Positions 19,567-27,942 of a stretch of 64,000 nt of DNA are shown piece after piece. Source of the DNA: Bacteroidales bacterium. Its GTDB lineage: Bacteria > Bacteroidota > Bacteroidia > Bacteroidales > UBA932. The stretch covers positions 80,685 to 144,684 of the forward strand of contig JAGBAO010000009.1 in assembly GCA_017938925.1 (NCBI GenBank). The letters run 5' to 3'. The first letter of the stretch is position 1. Every line of letters starts with the position of its first letter. The position numbers were made by a program, and so were the translations under genes. The notes beneath the pieces were generated by a model. That model was given only the letters and a program-made list of their open reading frames with translations. It did no database searches and had not been told where the DNA came from.

Positions 19567-20541
19567 TCAATACTTTAGGGTGAGCTTGACCGGCTTATGA
19601 GACAGTCCTTCCACATCCAGCAGTTCAACTGATGTCAGCAGGGCAAAGACGGACGCCGACACATAGACATAATCCGCCGCATAACTTCTGGACTGGTCAT
19701 CTGTGTAAGTCTCCACATAATCCTGCATATACATCCACACACAGTCGTACAGATTGTTCTGCCAGGCATATATATCCGAGCGGAAGGCACCGTCCGTGGT
19801 GGTCTGCGGATACCATTCAGGAGTGGATTCATAACCGATCTGCATGGAGGACAGATGGTACATCTGACCGGCATATATCCACTTGTCACCGGCATAAGGG
19901 CCGGAATTATACGTCTGTCCGATGAGTCCTTTGAAAGCTTCGTACTCCTGATCGGAAGTCATGCCGGCATAGTTGCAGCCGACCACATTGATTCCCTCGA
20001 CACCTCCTGTCACGACTCCGTCAAGAACCACGACATCAGCAGCCTGCCCGGCAATCACGGCAGCCACGTCAGCCGTTCCTTCCGAAGACAGACAAAGCAG
20101 TGTAGCCTCCTTTTCCACCTTTGCTGCATACTCAAGTTTCAGAGCCGGATCAGCAGTAATCTCATGAGACGGTTCCACATGATGCATTCCCCTCTGCACC
20201 AGAACAAGGGTATCGACGGTCATAGTCTTTTCAAGGGATATGGCAATCCTTGCAGTGCGGGCCTGTTTCAGAGACTGCATGTCGGACACATTCGAGCTGT
20301 AGTAGACCGTGAATGCACCGTTGCCGCTCCTTCCGTTCACATCGGTCCTGAGCCAGTCCTGATCGGATTCAATTCTCCACGCACCCTCAGTCTCCACCGA
20401 CACGGAGACTGTTCCTTCCGTAGCTCCCAAGATGATCTCACCCACGCAGACTCCCGGAGAATAAGGATCGGTGATGACCACATTCTTGGTGCAGGCTGAT
20501 ATCATAGCACCCAAGAGAATAATATATAAGAGTTTCTTCAT
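19567..20541 (-). CDS. BACON-domain lipoprotein with uncharacterised C-terminal domain
   Basis: A 324-residue lipoprotein counted from the ATG at 20541 (MKKLLYIILLGAMISAC, Cys17). This start was chosen over the longer frame because it gives a clean lipobox, is preceded by GGAGGT, and lies just after the stop of the upstream gene. Residues about 25-125 match the BACON fold (EGTVSVSVETEGAWRIESDQ, ending TLVLVQRG). The next ~190 residues (from DPALKLEYAAKVEKE, through ADVVVLDGVVTGGVEG, to LKLTLKY-like strands) were not recognised. BACON domains are common in surface proteins of sugar-utilisation loci. It is the gene immediately upstream of susC. Confidence 0.7.
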   Translation of the reverse strand: MKKLLYIILLGAMISACTKNVVITDPYSPGVCVGEIILGATEGTVSVSVETEGAWRIESDQDWLRTDVNGRSGNGAFTVYYSSNVSDMQSLKQARTARIAISLEKTMTVDTLVLVQRGMHHVEPSHEITADPALKLEYAAKVEKEATLLCLSSEGTADVAAVIAGQAADVVVLDGVVTGGVEGINVVGCNYAGMTSDQEYEAFKGLIGQTYNSGPYAGDKWIYAGQMYHLSSMQIGYESTPEWYPQTTTDGAFRSDIYAWQNNLYDCVWMYMQDYVETYTDDQSRSYAADYVYVSASVFALLTSVELLDVEGLSHKPVKLTLKY

Positions 20542-20545
20542 ACCG

Positions 20546-20551
20546 ACCTCC
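20546..20551 (-). promoter_or_regulatory. Shine-Dalgarno-like GGAGGT
   Basis: The minus strand reads TAAGGAGGTCGGTATG: the stop codon of the upstream gene, then GGAGGT, then 4 bases, then ATG at 20541. A consensus Shine-Dalgarno is unusual in this window, where most starts follow A/T-rich leaders. It decides the start of the downstream lipoprotein gene. Confidence 0.7.
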
Positions 20552-21427
20552 TTATTCATCTTTATCAAACTCAACTTCCACCTCGCTGAAACCGTCCGGT
20601 CCGCCGGATGGACTGAAAGACAGGGTGGCCACACTCATATCCGATGCATCGATCTTCTCCAGAACCACTTCAGGGACACTGCACACGAATGATGAGTCGA
20701 ATCCGTCAATGTGCAGGGTCACCTTCAGGTCGTCATATGTTCCCGGCGGCATCACCAGACAGAATCCTGTCAGGGAGCCATCATCTGACCTGGAAAGGAC
20801 TCCCTCGCCGCAGTTCAGTACAATATGGTTATCCGCATTTTCCGTCATCCGGATCGTACCGTCCTGCATAATCACTCCAAGGCCGGAGAGTCCCGACTTT
20901 TCGGAATCCAGACGCAGGCCCTTCACCTTGACTGCTTCAGCAAAACCCACTGTCAAGCGAAGCAAGGCATTCGGATAATGGAATTCCATCTTGCCTTCGT
21001 TCATATGGGCGAATGCTGATGGAGTATATTTCAGATACATCTCCACAGGATCCTCCCCATACACCTGCTCCGACTCGATAAGGAACGGCATGGCTGCTGC
21101 ATCACCTATATAGGAAGGACTGTACGGATAGTAGGCGGCAAGCGTTCCCTTTACCACCGGCCCGTAGAAGAAGGCCTGGCCAAGGCCCACGCCTGCCTTC
21201 TTTATCGCATACGGCTCATTATATCCCTGCTCGGAGCCATAGACGCCGATGGATGCTCCTTCAGGCCAGACCATATCCTTGTCTGAAAACAGCAGGGCCT
21301 TGAAATCCGCTTCCACAAGGGTGTAGCCGCTGTCATCGACAGGGGGATACTCCTTGTCCTTATATTCAGTGCAACCGGCCGTCACGGTCACAACCGCGAG
21401 AATAAATGCTGATATATTGAATTTCAT
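20552..21427 (-). CDS. Fimbrillin-like lipoprotein
   Basis: A 291-residue lipoprotein (lipobox TAGC, Cys19). The N-terminal part shows the fimbrillin (Mfa/FimA-like) pattern of Bacteroidales: a strand around FKALLFSDKDMVWPEGASIG, then GTLAAYYPYSPSY and MEFHYPNALLRLTVGFAEA. No second, tip-type domain is evident. Such proteins are either pilus subunits or stand-alone surface lipoproteins. No minor fimbrial or anchor genes are present, so a surface-display role within this sugar locus is more likely than a true fimbria. It is 29 bases downstream of the first GLUG-type gene. Confidence 0.65.
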   Translation of the reverse strand: MKFNISAFILAVVTVTAGCTEYKDKEYPPVDDSGYTLVEADFKALLFSDKDMVWPEGASIGVYGSEQGYNEPYAIKKAGVGLGQAFFYGPVVKGTLAAYYPYSPSYIGDAAAMPFLIESEQVYGEDPVEMYLKYTPSAFAHMNEGKMEFHYPNALLRLTVGFAEAVKVKGLRLDSEKSGLSGLGVIMQDGTIRMTENADNHIVLNCGEGVLSRSDDGSLTGFCLVMPPGTYDDLKVTLHIDGFDSSFVCSVPEVVLEKIDASDMSVATLSFSPSGGPDGFSEVEVEFDKDE

Positions 21428-21456
21428 CTCGTTAGGGTTAGTAAGAATGGTTTGTG

Positions 21457-23868
21457 TTACTGTGCTGCAGTATAGGTAATAGTCGCAGAAACCTCAACCC
21501 CGGCACCCGATGCTGTAGTCTGTGCTGACTGTCCACCACCAATAAGATTTGAACTCACTTTAGCTTCAGTATTGAAAAGCTTGACCGTGAGCGTATTAAC
21601 AAGATTTGTCGTTACGGATGCGCTGCTAAGGAGTCCACCTGAACTATACAAAATACCTGAAACAGCCAATGAACCTTTTATACTTGACCCATTTACATCC
21701 GGAGTAAGTCCTGTTGTTGCATCCGGAACCACAGCAACAACTGCTCTGTTGAACTTATAAGTTGATATTCTTTGGAAATATCCGCCAAGATTCAGAGTCC
21801 CACCATTGAGGTTAAAAGGTCCGACCGCGTAACCTATCACTCCACCCCAAGACACCATCGGACGCTTACCGTTTCCGATCTGGCAGCTTACAGTGATTGC
21901 ATCCATATCAAGGTAAGCGCCAAAACCGACAAGGCCGCCTGCCACAGCATTGTAAGCCGGACGTGTAGATACGACATCTGGTACAGGGGAATCATCAGAA
22001 CACAGATCATATGTTATTACATCTCCTGTATTTGAGCAATTGCTGAGCAAAGCGTGGTCTTCAGACAAGCCTACAAGAGATCCTGCAACTCCTCCGGTAT
22101 ATACCTTATTGTTACTTTCCGAGGTCTTTGAATAATTGTCACCGCAGTTGTAGAGCACTCCGCTGTTGTCGCAGTCTGTCAGACTTATATCATACCCTTT
22201 GAGGGTAAGTCCCAATCCGCTGCAGTCCGTTCCACAACCGATAATGCCTCCCATGCAGATGGAATAGGCCTTCATTCCGTTGGACGTCTTCATTTCTTCT
22301 GCACTCAAGGTTATGTTTCCGGAATTGTCGCAGTCCTTTAAAGTAGCAGATCTGCAGCTTCTTATCCAACCAGCGACACCTCCTATGCCTGTGAATGCCA
22401 TTCCTGGCGTCTCATGGTCAGCTGGGGGAACAGGAGTGAACCTGATTTCTTTTAAATTCTCGCAGCCGTCAAGGACAACGCTATACGGAGCATCTCCTCC
22501 TGCTCTTACATCACCGACAACACCTCCTATCGCAACATTGTACTTTTCACCGTCGGTATATGTCACCGTACCTGTTATGGCACCGCTGTTTGTGCAGCCT
22601 GAGATTTCTGTAACAATATCCCCTTCAACGTCTGCTGTCGGGAGAACTGCTGCAAAACCTGCAATATAGGCGGCCTTATCTACAAGTTCGAAAGTGACAT
22701 TCATTTTATTGGTGCAGTCCGTGATCTTTCCGCCAGGATCAAGAGTCCTGACAAACGGTGCACCGTAATTGTCAAGCTTGAGCTCTCCGGCAAGTGTCAG
22801 ATTCCTAATCTCTCCTGAGACCTCGAGGAACAATGAGCTTGTCGCATTGTTGCGGGTGATAGTCTTGCCATTCCCGTCAAAAACATATTTGAACTCCTTG
22901 GTAATCGGAGTAAGGTCATCAGCAGTGATGTCCGCTCCCAGACGCACAAAGCCACCCTTATACAGAAAGCCTCTCAAATCATCTGACGAGTTTACGGCAG
23001 CTGCGAACTCCTCCCATTCCTCCACTGTCTCGATATCCTTGGCCATCGGCACATAGTCGACATCATTGAATGAATACAGTTTACCGGCCTCCAGAGCACT
23101 TTCCGGATGCCATATATTCTGCATCTGCCGGCGGTCTCCCTTCCGGGTGAAGAAGAAGGTCAGCCCTTCCGGATAATCTCCTGCAGGGATGCAGAAATAG
23201 AAGTCAGTTCCCTTTTCCTGGTTAAGAGAGATTTCTTTGATATCCAGTTTCAGCTCGTCATTCCCTTCGACAGCCTCAAGTACACCGGTCTCGGGCGAGA
23301 ACCTGAAACTTCCGCACAGAGGAGCATCCTTCGAAGCGGAGAAGAGTCTCGCTTCCACGATGTCATCGGTTCCCTTTATGTTCACCCTCACAGCCGCACA
23401 GAGATTGTGCAGGGTGACTTTATCCGGTGTCTGCGCATGACCGTACATCACAGCCGCACCATTGGCAAAGGATCCTGAATCGTATGCCTGCACAGACGGC
23501 AGTTCCACTGCAATTGTTCCCTTGGCATCGTAAGAGGACTCCTTGACGATTTCATGAGGGTAGATGATATTGAATGGTGCAGCGAGGTCCGGAAGCTGAA
23601 AGTCCGCCTCACTTTTCTTCTCGCCATCAGCAACGGCAACCGGCAGAGAAGCCTGTCCGTTCACATTGATCCGGTCTCCGTCAGACCAATAGACCTTCAG
23701 AGGACTTCCGCCCGAGGCATAGTCCAGCCAGGTCTTGGTCTGCACAAATGGCAGACATGCACGAAGAGCCATACCGGCATTGTCTTGAACGCCGGATGAC
23801 TCTTCCTTGAGACAGGCTGAAAAAAGCATTCCGCAGAGAGTGACGAGCGAAATTAGTCTTAGTTTCAT
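21457..23868 (-). CDS. Large fimbrillin/GLUG-type repeat lipoprotein, paralogue A
   Basis: An 803-residue lipoprotein (lipobox FSAC, Cys19). Residues about 30-270 are fimbrillin-like (KVYWSDGDRINVNG, FNIIYPHEIVKESS). From about 275 a beta-helix-like region starts with FKYVFDGNGKTITRNNATSS and GEIRNLTLAGEL, followed by GLUG-like turns such as CTNSGAITGTVTY, GGVVGDVRAGG, CDNSGNITLS and GGVIGYAVGPFNL. Beta-helix repeats of this kind occur in adhesins and surface polysaccharide-binding proteins. The protein is clearly homologous to the neighbouring 836-residue protein over the whole repeat region. No catalytic motif was seen. Confidence 0.7.
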   Translation of the reverse strand: MKLRLISLVTLCGMLFSACLKEESSGVQDNAGMALRACLPFVQTKTWLDYASGGSPLKVYWSDGDRINVNGQASLPVAVADGEKKSEADFQLPDLAAPFNIIYPHEIVKESSYDAKGTIAVELPSVQAYDSGSFANGAAVMYGHAQTPDKVTLHNLCAAVRVNIKGTDDIVEARLFSASKDAPLCGSFRFSPETGVLEAVEGNDELKLDIKEISLNQEKGTDFYFCIPAGDYPEGLTFFFTRKGDRRQMQNIWHPESALEAGKLYSFNDVDYVPMAKDIETVEEWEEFAAAVNSSDDLRGFLYKGGFVRLGADITADDLTPITKEFKYVFDGNGKTITRNNATSSLFLEVSGEIRNLTLAGELKLDNYGAPFVRTLDPGGKITDCTNKMNVTFELVDKAAYIAGFAAVLPTADVEGDIVTEISGCTNSGAITGTVTYTDGEKYNVAIGGVVGDVRAGGDAPYSVVLDGCENLKEIRFTPVPPADHETPGMAFTGIGGVAGWIRSCRSATLKDCDNSGNITLSAEEMKTSNGMKAYSICMGGIIGCGTDCSGLGLTLKGYDISLTDCDNSGVLYNCGDNYSKTSESNNKVYTGGVAGSLVGLSEDHALLSNCSNTGDVITYDLCSDDSPVPDVVSTRPAYNAVAGGLVGFGAYLDMDAITVSCQIGNGKRPMVSWGGVIGYAVGPFNLNGGTLNLGGYFQRISTYKFNRAVVAVVPDATTGLTPDVNGSSIKGSLAVSGILYSSGGLLSSASVTTNLVNTLTVKLFNTEAKVSSNLIGGGQSAQTTASGAGVEVSATITYTAAQ

Positions 23869-23924
23869 GCTGTTAAGGTTATATATTTAAGGCACCCGCC
23901 CGTCACGGGTGCTTGTTGGATTAT

Positions 23925-26435
23925 TTACAAAGTACCGTGTGTGAAAGTATTTCCTTCACCGATTGTAATGACAGCATTAGCAGAAGATCCTACACCGCAA
24001 GTGAGATTGTTCTTTACTTTATCATTTGTACTTGTTGGCTTAAACGGATCTGAACTAAACGGATAAGTCTCATTAAGATCTCTCAGATTGTCGGTCAGAC
24101 CGGCTGCAGGATAACTACCGGTTGTCAGCATTTTACATGTTACCAATGAGCCTGAAATGGTGCTACCTGTGGTCGAAGGTGCTGGTGATAACGGATCGCC
24201 CTTGCTACCAAATTTAACAGGAATGACCGCGAGGACAGCTCTATTCATATTGTATTCCTGAATTCTATTGAAATATCCTACCACATTAACTGTACTGCCT
24301 GTCAGATTGAATGGCCTCATCGCAAATCCTATGACACCTCCCCAAGCCACAGACTGGCGTTTTCCGTTTCCTAACTGACAAGCAACATTACACTGATCCA
24401 TGTTAAGATTTCCTCCAAAGCCGATAAATCCACCAGCTACAGCACTGGTCGCGGAAGTCGTTGCAGCATTTTCGCCACATACATCATAAGAATAGACATT
24501 GCCAGTGTTTGTACACGAAGTTATTGTAGCATATTCACCAGATTTACCAACAAGAGCACCTGCAAGGCCTCCTGTATAGACCTTGTTACTACTTTCTGTT
24601 CCTGCAGAAGAATTGACCATACAATTGTGGATTGTGCCTGTGTTGTCGCAGTCAGTCAGGGTGTAATCTATTCCTGTAAGTGGAAGTATTCCACCGGAAT
24701 GTCCGGTTCCGATGCCTATTATACCACCTACAGCAGTAGGAGTAGCCTTCAGACCAGTTTTAGATGCGATATAATCAGCCTTCACGGTAATATTTCCAGA
24801 ATTATCGCAATTTGTAAGAGTAATCGATGCTGCACTTCTTACATAACCGATGATTCCTCCCACGCCGCACACAGTCATACCATAATCATTGGTCTCGCCA
24901 GATTTAGGAGAGAGAGTAATAGGAGCCGTATTCTTACAATTTGTAAGAACCAGACCATAATCATAATCTCCGACAGAAGCACGGATATCACCTAAGATTC
25001 CGGCTACTGCGGTGTTGTAGTTTGCCGCTGATACATCCACTGTTCCTTCAATCTTACCATTGTTGGTGCAGTCAGATATTTCCAGAACCTCAAGTCCTTC
25101 TATGTCATTTCTTACAGCAACTGCTGCTATACCTGTAACATAACAATGTGTCTTGATATCAAAGGTTATATTCATATTGTTGGTACATCCCGTGATCTTT
25201 GCACCGGCATGAATATGCTTAACAAAAGGAGCATCTTCTGCATTAGTGAGATTAAGTTCACCAGCAAGTGTCAGATTGCGAATTTCTCCAGTAAGGAGAG
25301 AGAATAGAGATGACGTTGCTTTCTTTCTGGTAATAGTTTTTCCATTTCCATCAAAGACGTATTTGAATTTAGATGTAACAGATTTCAGTTCCACTTCGTC
25401 ATCATTGATGTCTGCACCGAGCTTCACTGTGCCATTTCCGAGCCACCTGTACAGTTCCCAATCCTTTCCACTGTTTACAGCATCAGCAAAATCGTTCCAA
25501 TCCTGCGCCGACATGATTTCACCGGAACCAGGATTGAAGGCTGGATTGAAAGGTGTGATTACTCCACCCATATCAGTAAAGTCTGTCTTTAATGCTGGTA
25601 TCTTGTATGAAGCAAACTTTCCGTTCACATCCTTGATGGTGATGATAAGTCCGTCAGCATATTTGTATGCAGGAATTCCTATAATCATGGCTTTGCCCTG
25701 CGCTACGCCCTCGTCAGTACAATCATAGGCAATCACCTCGGTAAGCTCATTCGGAGTGAGAACAGGGGCGTTCCCTTCGCCATCGTAGGTCAGATCCCAT
25801 TTACCGGCGATATTAGGCTGCTCACCTGCCTGACGGATGTAAACAGACTTGATATTGTCTTTTACAGAGCTTCCTTCTGAATTGACAGTAATCGCCAGGA
25901 AAGTGCACATATGCTTGAATTTCAAGGATGTCTCATCATCGCTATATGCGGCAAGAATATCTGCGGCAGAGTCAAATGATACGGCAGATTTGTCATTTTT
26001 CACAAGTCTGTAATCCTGAAAATTGGACGTACCGTTGACCTTGATGATGTATGCTCCGTCGGAATAGCTGGATACATGCTGGGCAGTCACAGCGTGATAT
26101 GGCGCTGAAACTCCTTGCACACTGAAGGATATGACAGCACCTGTTGTGCCATCCTCTTTTATAATATCTTCGGATTCCACACCATTGACAGAAATATGGT
26201 CACCCAACATGAACATCGTTTCACATTCTCCTTCCTGGATTGCATTCTCATCATACCAGATCGTAGTCTTAGTCTCGACCTGATCCAATGAGCCGGTAAA
26301 TGTGACGAGGTCGCCTTCAGGCTGCGCACCTGCGTTGATGTCAGTATTTACATCCGGATTCGCCAGCTCTTCCTGACATCCGGCGACAGTCATTGCGGCA
26401 AACGCCACAAAAAATAGATTTCTGATTGTTTTCAT
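23925..26435 (-). CDS. Large fimbrillin/GLUG-type repeat lipoprotein, paralogue B
   Basis: An 836-residue lipoprotein (lipobox VAGC, Cys20) with the same layout as the next gene in the operon: a fimbrillin-like N-terminal half (MFMLGDHISVNGVE) and a repeat half (FKYVFDGNGKTITRKKATSS, GEIRNLTLAGELNL, CDNSGNITVKA, GGVIGFAMRPFNL, QLGNGKRQSVAWGG). The strongest matches between the two are in the repeats; the N-terminal halves and the last ~80 residues differ. The DNA from about 24000 to 25400 looks more A/T-rich than its neighbours, which could reflect separate evolution or transfer. Probable role: surface binding or adhesion. It follows the 56-residue peptide gene by 11 bases. Confidence 0.7.
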   Translation of the reverse strand: MKTIRNLFFVAFAAMTVAGCQEELANPDVNTDINAGAQPEGDLVTFTGSLDQVETKTTIWYDENAIQEGECETMFMLGDHISVNGVESEDIIKEDGTTGAVISFSVQGVSAPYHAVTAQHVSSYSDGAYIIKVNGTSNFQDYRLVKNDKSAVSFDSAADILAAYSDDETSLKFKHMCTFLAITVNSEGSSVKDNIKSVYIRQAGEQPNIAGKWDLTYDGEGNAPVLTPNELTEVIAYDCTDEGVAQGKAMIIGIPAYKYADGLIITIKDVNGKFASYKIPALKTDFTDMGGVITPFNPAFNPGSGEIMSAQDWNDFADAVNSGKDWELYRWLGNGTVKLGADINDDEVELKSVTSKFKYVFDGNGKTITRKKATSSLFSLLTGEIRNLTLAGELNLTNAEDAPFVKHIHAGAKITGCTNNMNITFDIKTHCYVTGIAAVAVRNDIEGLEVLEISDCTNNGKIEGTVDVSAANYNTAVAGILGDIRASVGDYDYGLVLTNCKNTAPITLSPKSGETNDYGMTVCGVGGIIGYVRSAASITLTNCDNSGNITVKADYIASKTGLKATPTAVGGIIGIGTGHSGGILPLTGIDYTLTDCDNTGTIHNCMVNSSAGTESSNKVYTGGLAGALVGKSGEYATITSCTNTGNVYSYDVCGENAATTSATSAVAGGFIGFGGNLNMDQCNVACQLGNGKRQSVAWGGVIGFAMRPFNLTGSTVNVVGYFNRIQEYNMNRAVLAVIPVKFGSKGDPLSPAPSTTGSTISGSLVTCKMLTTGSYPAAGLTDNLRDLNETYPFSSDPFKPTSTNDKVKNNLTCGVGSSANAVITIGEGNTFTHGTL

Positions 26436-26446
26436 AGCGTTGCGTT

Positions 26447-26617
26447 TTAGAATATCTGATCAAAATCGGTGAGCTCGTCACCCAAGGTAAGATTGTCTGC
26501 AGAAGAACCCGTCTGGCTGAAGCAGAGGACTCCTTCTGAATTGATATCCAAAGCATTACACTCTGGACGGCAGTATGAAGGCTTCTTCATTCCTGCATGG
26601 TTGTCAGTTTTAATCAT
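26447..26617 (-). CDS. Small peptide of the Bacteroidales 'EGVLC' type
   Basis: A 56-codon gene reading from ATG at 26617 to TAA at 26447, beginning MIKTDNHAGMKKPSYC and ending GDELTDFDQIF. The centre, ALDINSEGVLCFSQTGSS, fits a pattern I recall in many small, uncharacterised Bacteroidales peptides encoded next to fimbrillin-like genes: an acidic strand ending in EGVLC followed by a Ser/Asn/Gly segment and an acidic tail. It has no signal peptide. It lies 11 bases upstream of paralogue B and 11 bases after the phosphatase gene, so it is inside the operon. It was too short for simple length-based gene calling. Function unknown. Confidence 0.65.
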   Translation of the reverse strand: MIKTDNHAGMKKPSYCRPECNALDINSEGVLCFSQTGSSADNLTLGDELTDFDQIF

Positions 26618-26628
26618 ATGATTTGTGT

Positions 26629-27898
26629 TTAGTTGTTTAATTTGCTTTCTATCTTCTTGGACACATCATCCCACCTGTAATATACACCTTGAACCGGAGT
26701 CAGGCCGGAGATCCGGGATTCCTTCTCGTTGACCAGAACCTTGACCAGCACATCCTTGCCCTTGGCTTCATAGAAGATCACCTGAAGGTTTGCACACATA
26801 GGGACAACGTCAGCAGCATTCCATTCCTTATGGGCTCTTTCCACCTCAAAGACAGGGAAGCCGTCCAGTCCCAGCAGAGTGCACAGCGGCGTGAAACCGG
26901 AATCATGGATGAACCTGAGATCTGCCGCCACATCGGAATCCTCCTTCAATGCATCCTGAGCCTTGTCCAGAAGGTCATTCGCGAGACGTTCTCCCTTGAG
27001 GCTGTTATATTTCCCGTACTCAGTCGAGAGTCCCACCTTGGCATACCTGTATGCATTGCCGACTGCCACGCATGCGGTCAGTTCCTCTATCGGAATCAGA
27101 GGAGTCAGATCGATATTCATAAAGTCAAGGTCGAAGGCAATAGCCCAGAAGTAATACAGACCCATCTCCACCTTGTAAGGGTCATCCACCAATCCCATCA
27201 TTCTTTGAGGATCGGTGAAATACTGGGCAAAAAGAGTCTCCGGATGGAAGGTGCTCCTTCTGAGCGAATCCGTGATCCTGCCGACCTCCGGCATGAATTC
27301 GTCGGAAGTCCTGGCGCTTATGTAGGCATCGTTGTAACGTTTCCCTGCCAGATATGTGATGTCAAGAGACGGAGCATGGCTTGAGAGTTCTTCCGTGAAG
27401 TTAGCCATGCTGACGAGACAGCGCGGATATATCGAACTTATGCTGCGGACTGTCGTCCTTTTTCCGGATGTGAACACAGGTATTTCGCGTTCATACATCC
27501 TGGATGCAATACCCCTGTGCTCCCTTCCGCCAAGAGGGGCCAGTTCTCCGTACATCCCGGCATGCTCGGCATGAATTGCAGCTATTGCCGAATACAAAGA
27601 ATCGCCTCGGGCAGTAAGCAGGCCTTCGGCCTTCGCTGCCTCGAAGCAATCGAGAGTCGGTTTCATGTTATGCGGTCCGGAGAAATACCGGGACCCGTGT
27701 CTTCCGAAATGGGAAATATAGAAAGGTCTATAGCCTTTTAGAGGTTCAGAATAAGTCTGCCCCCCTATCAGAAAAATAAGGTCTGTAGATGCCTGCTCCA
27801 TCTTTCGGATCATCAAGCATCCGCTGCTGAGTGATCTGCGCAGAAAGCAGCCCCGGGAACAGCAGAATCAGAATCGTGGTTATCAGTTTAAAATCCAT
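26629..27898 (-). CDS. Histidine-type (acid) phosphatase, apparent frameshift at a G6 tract
   Basis: A histidine-phosphatase-superfamily enzyme of branch 2. The catalytic domain has FYISHFGRHGSRYF (RHG motif) and FIHDSGFTPL, whose HD pair is as in acid phosphatases rather than the HAE of MINPP-type phytases. The domain reads in one frame from about 27759 down to 26629. The signal peptide reads in another frame from ATG at 27898 (MDFKLITTILILLFPGLLSA), continues with MLDDPKDGAGIYRPYFSD, and stops shortly after six consecutive G (six C at 27760-27765 on the plus strand). Removing one G joins the two parts and gives about 423 residues, the expected family length. It may be phase-variable, a pseudogene or a sequencing error. 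Confidence 0.75.
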
Positions 27899-27942
27899 AC
27901 CCTTGAAAATCAACACGTAAAGTTAATATTTTTTTTGAATAA

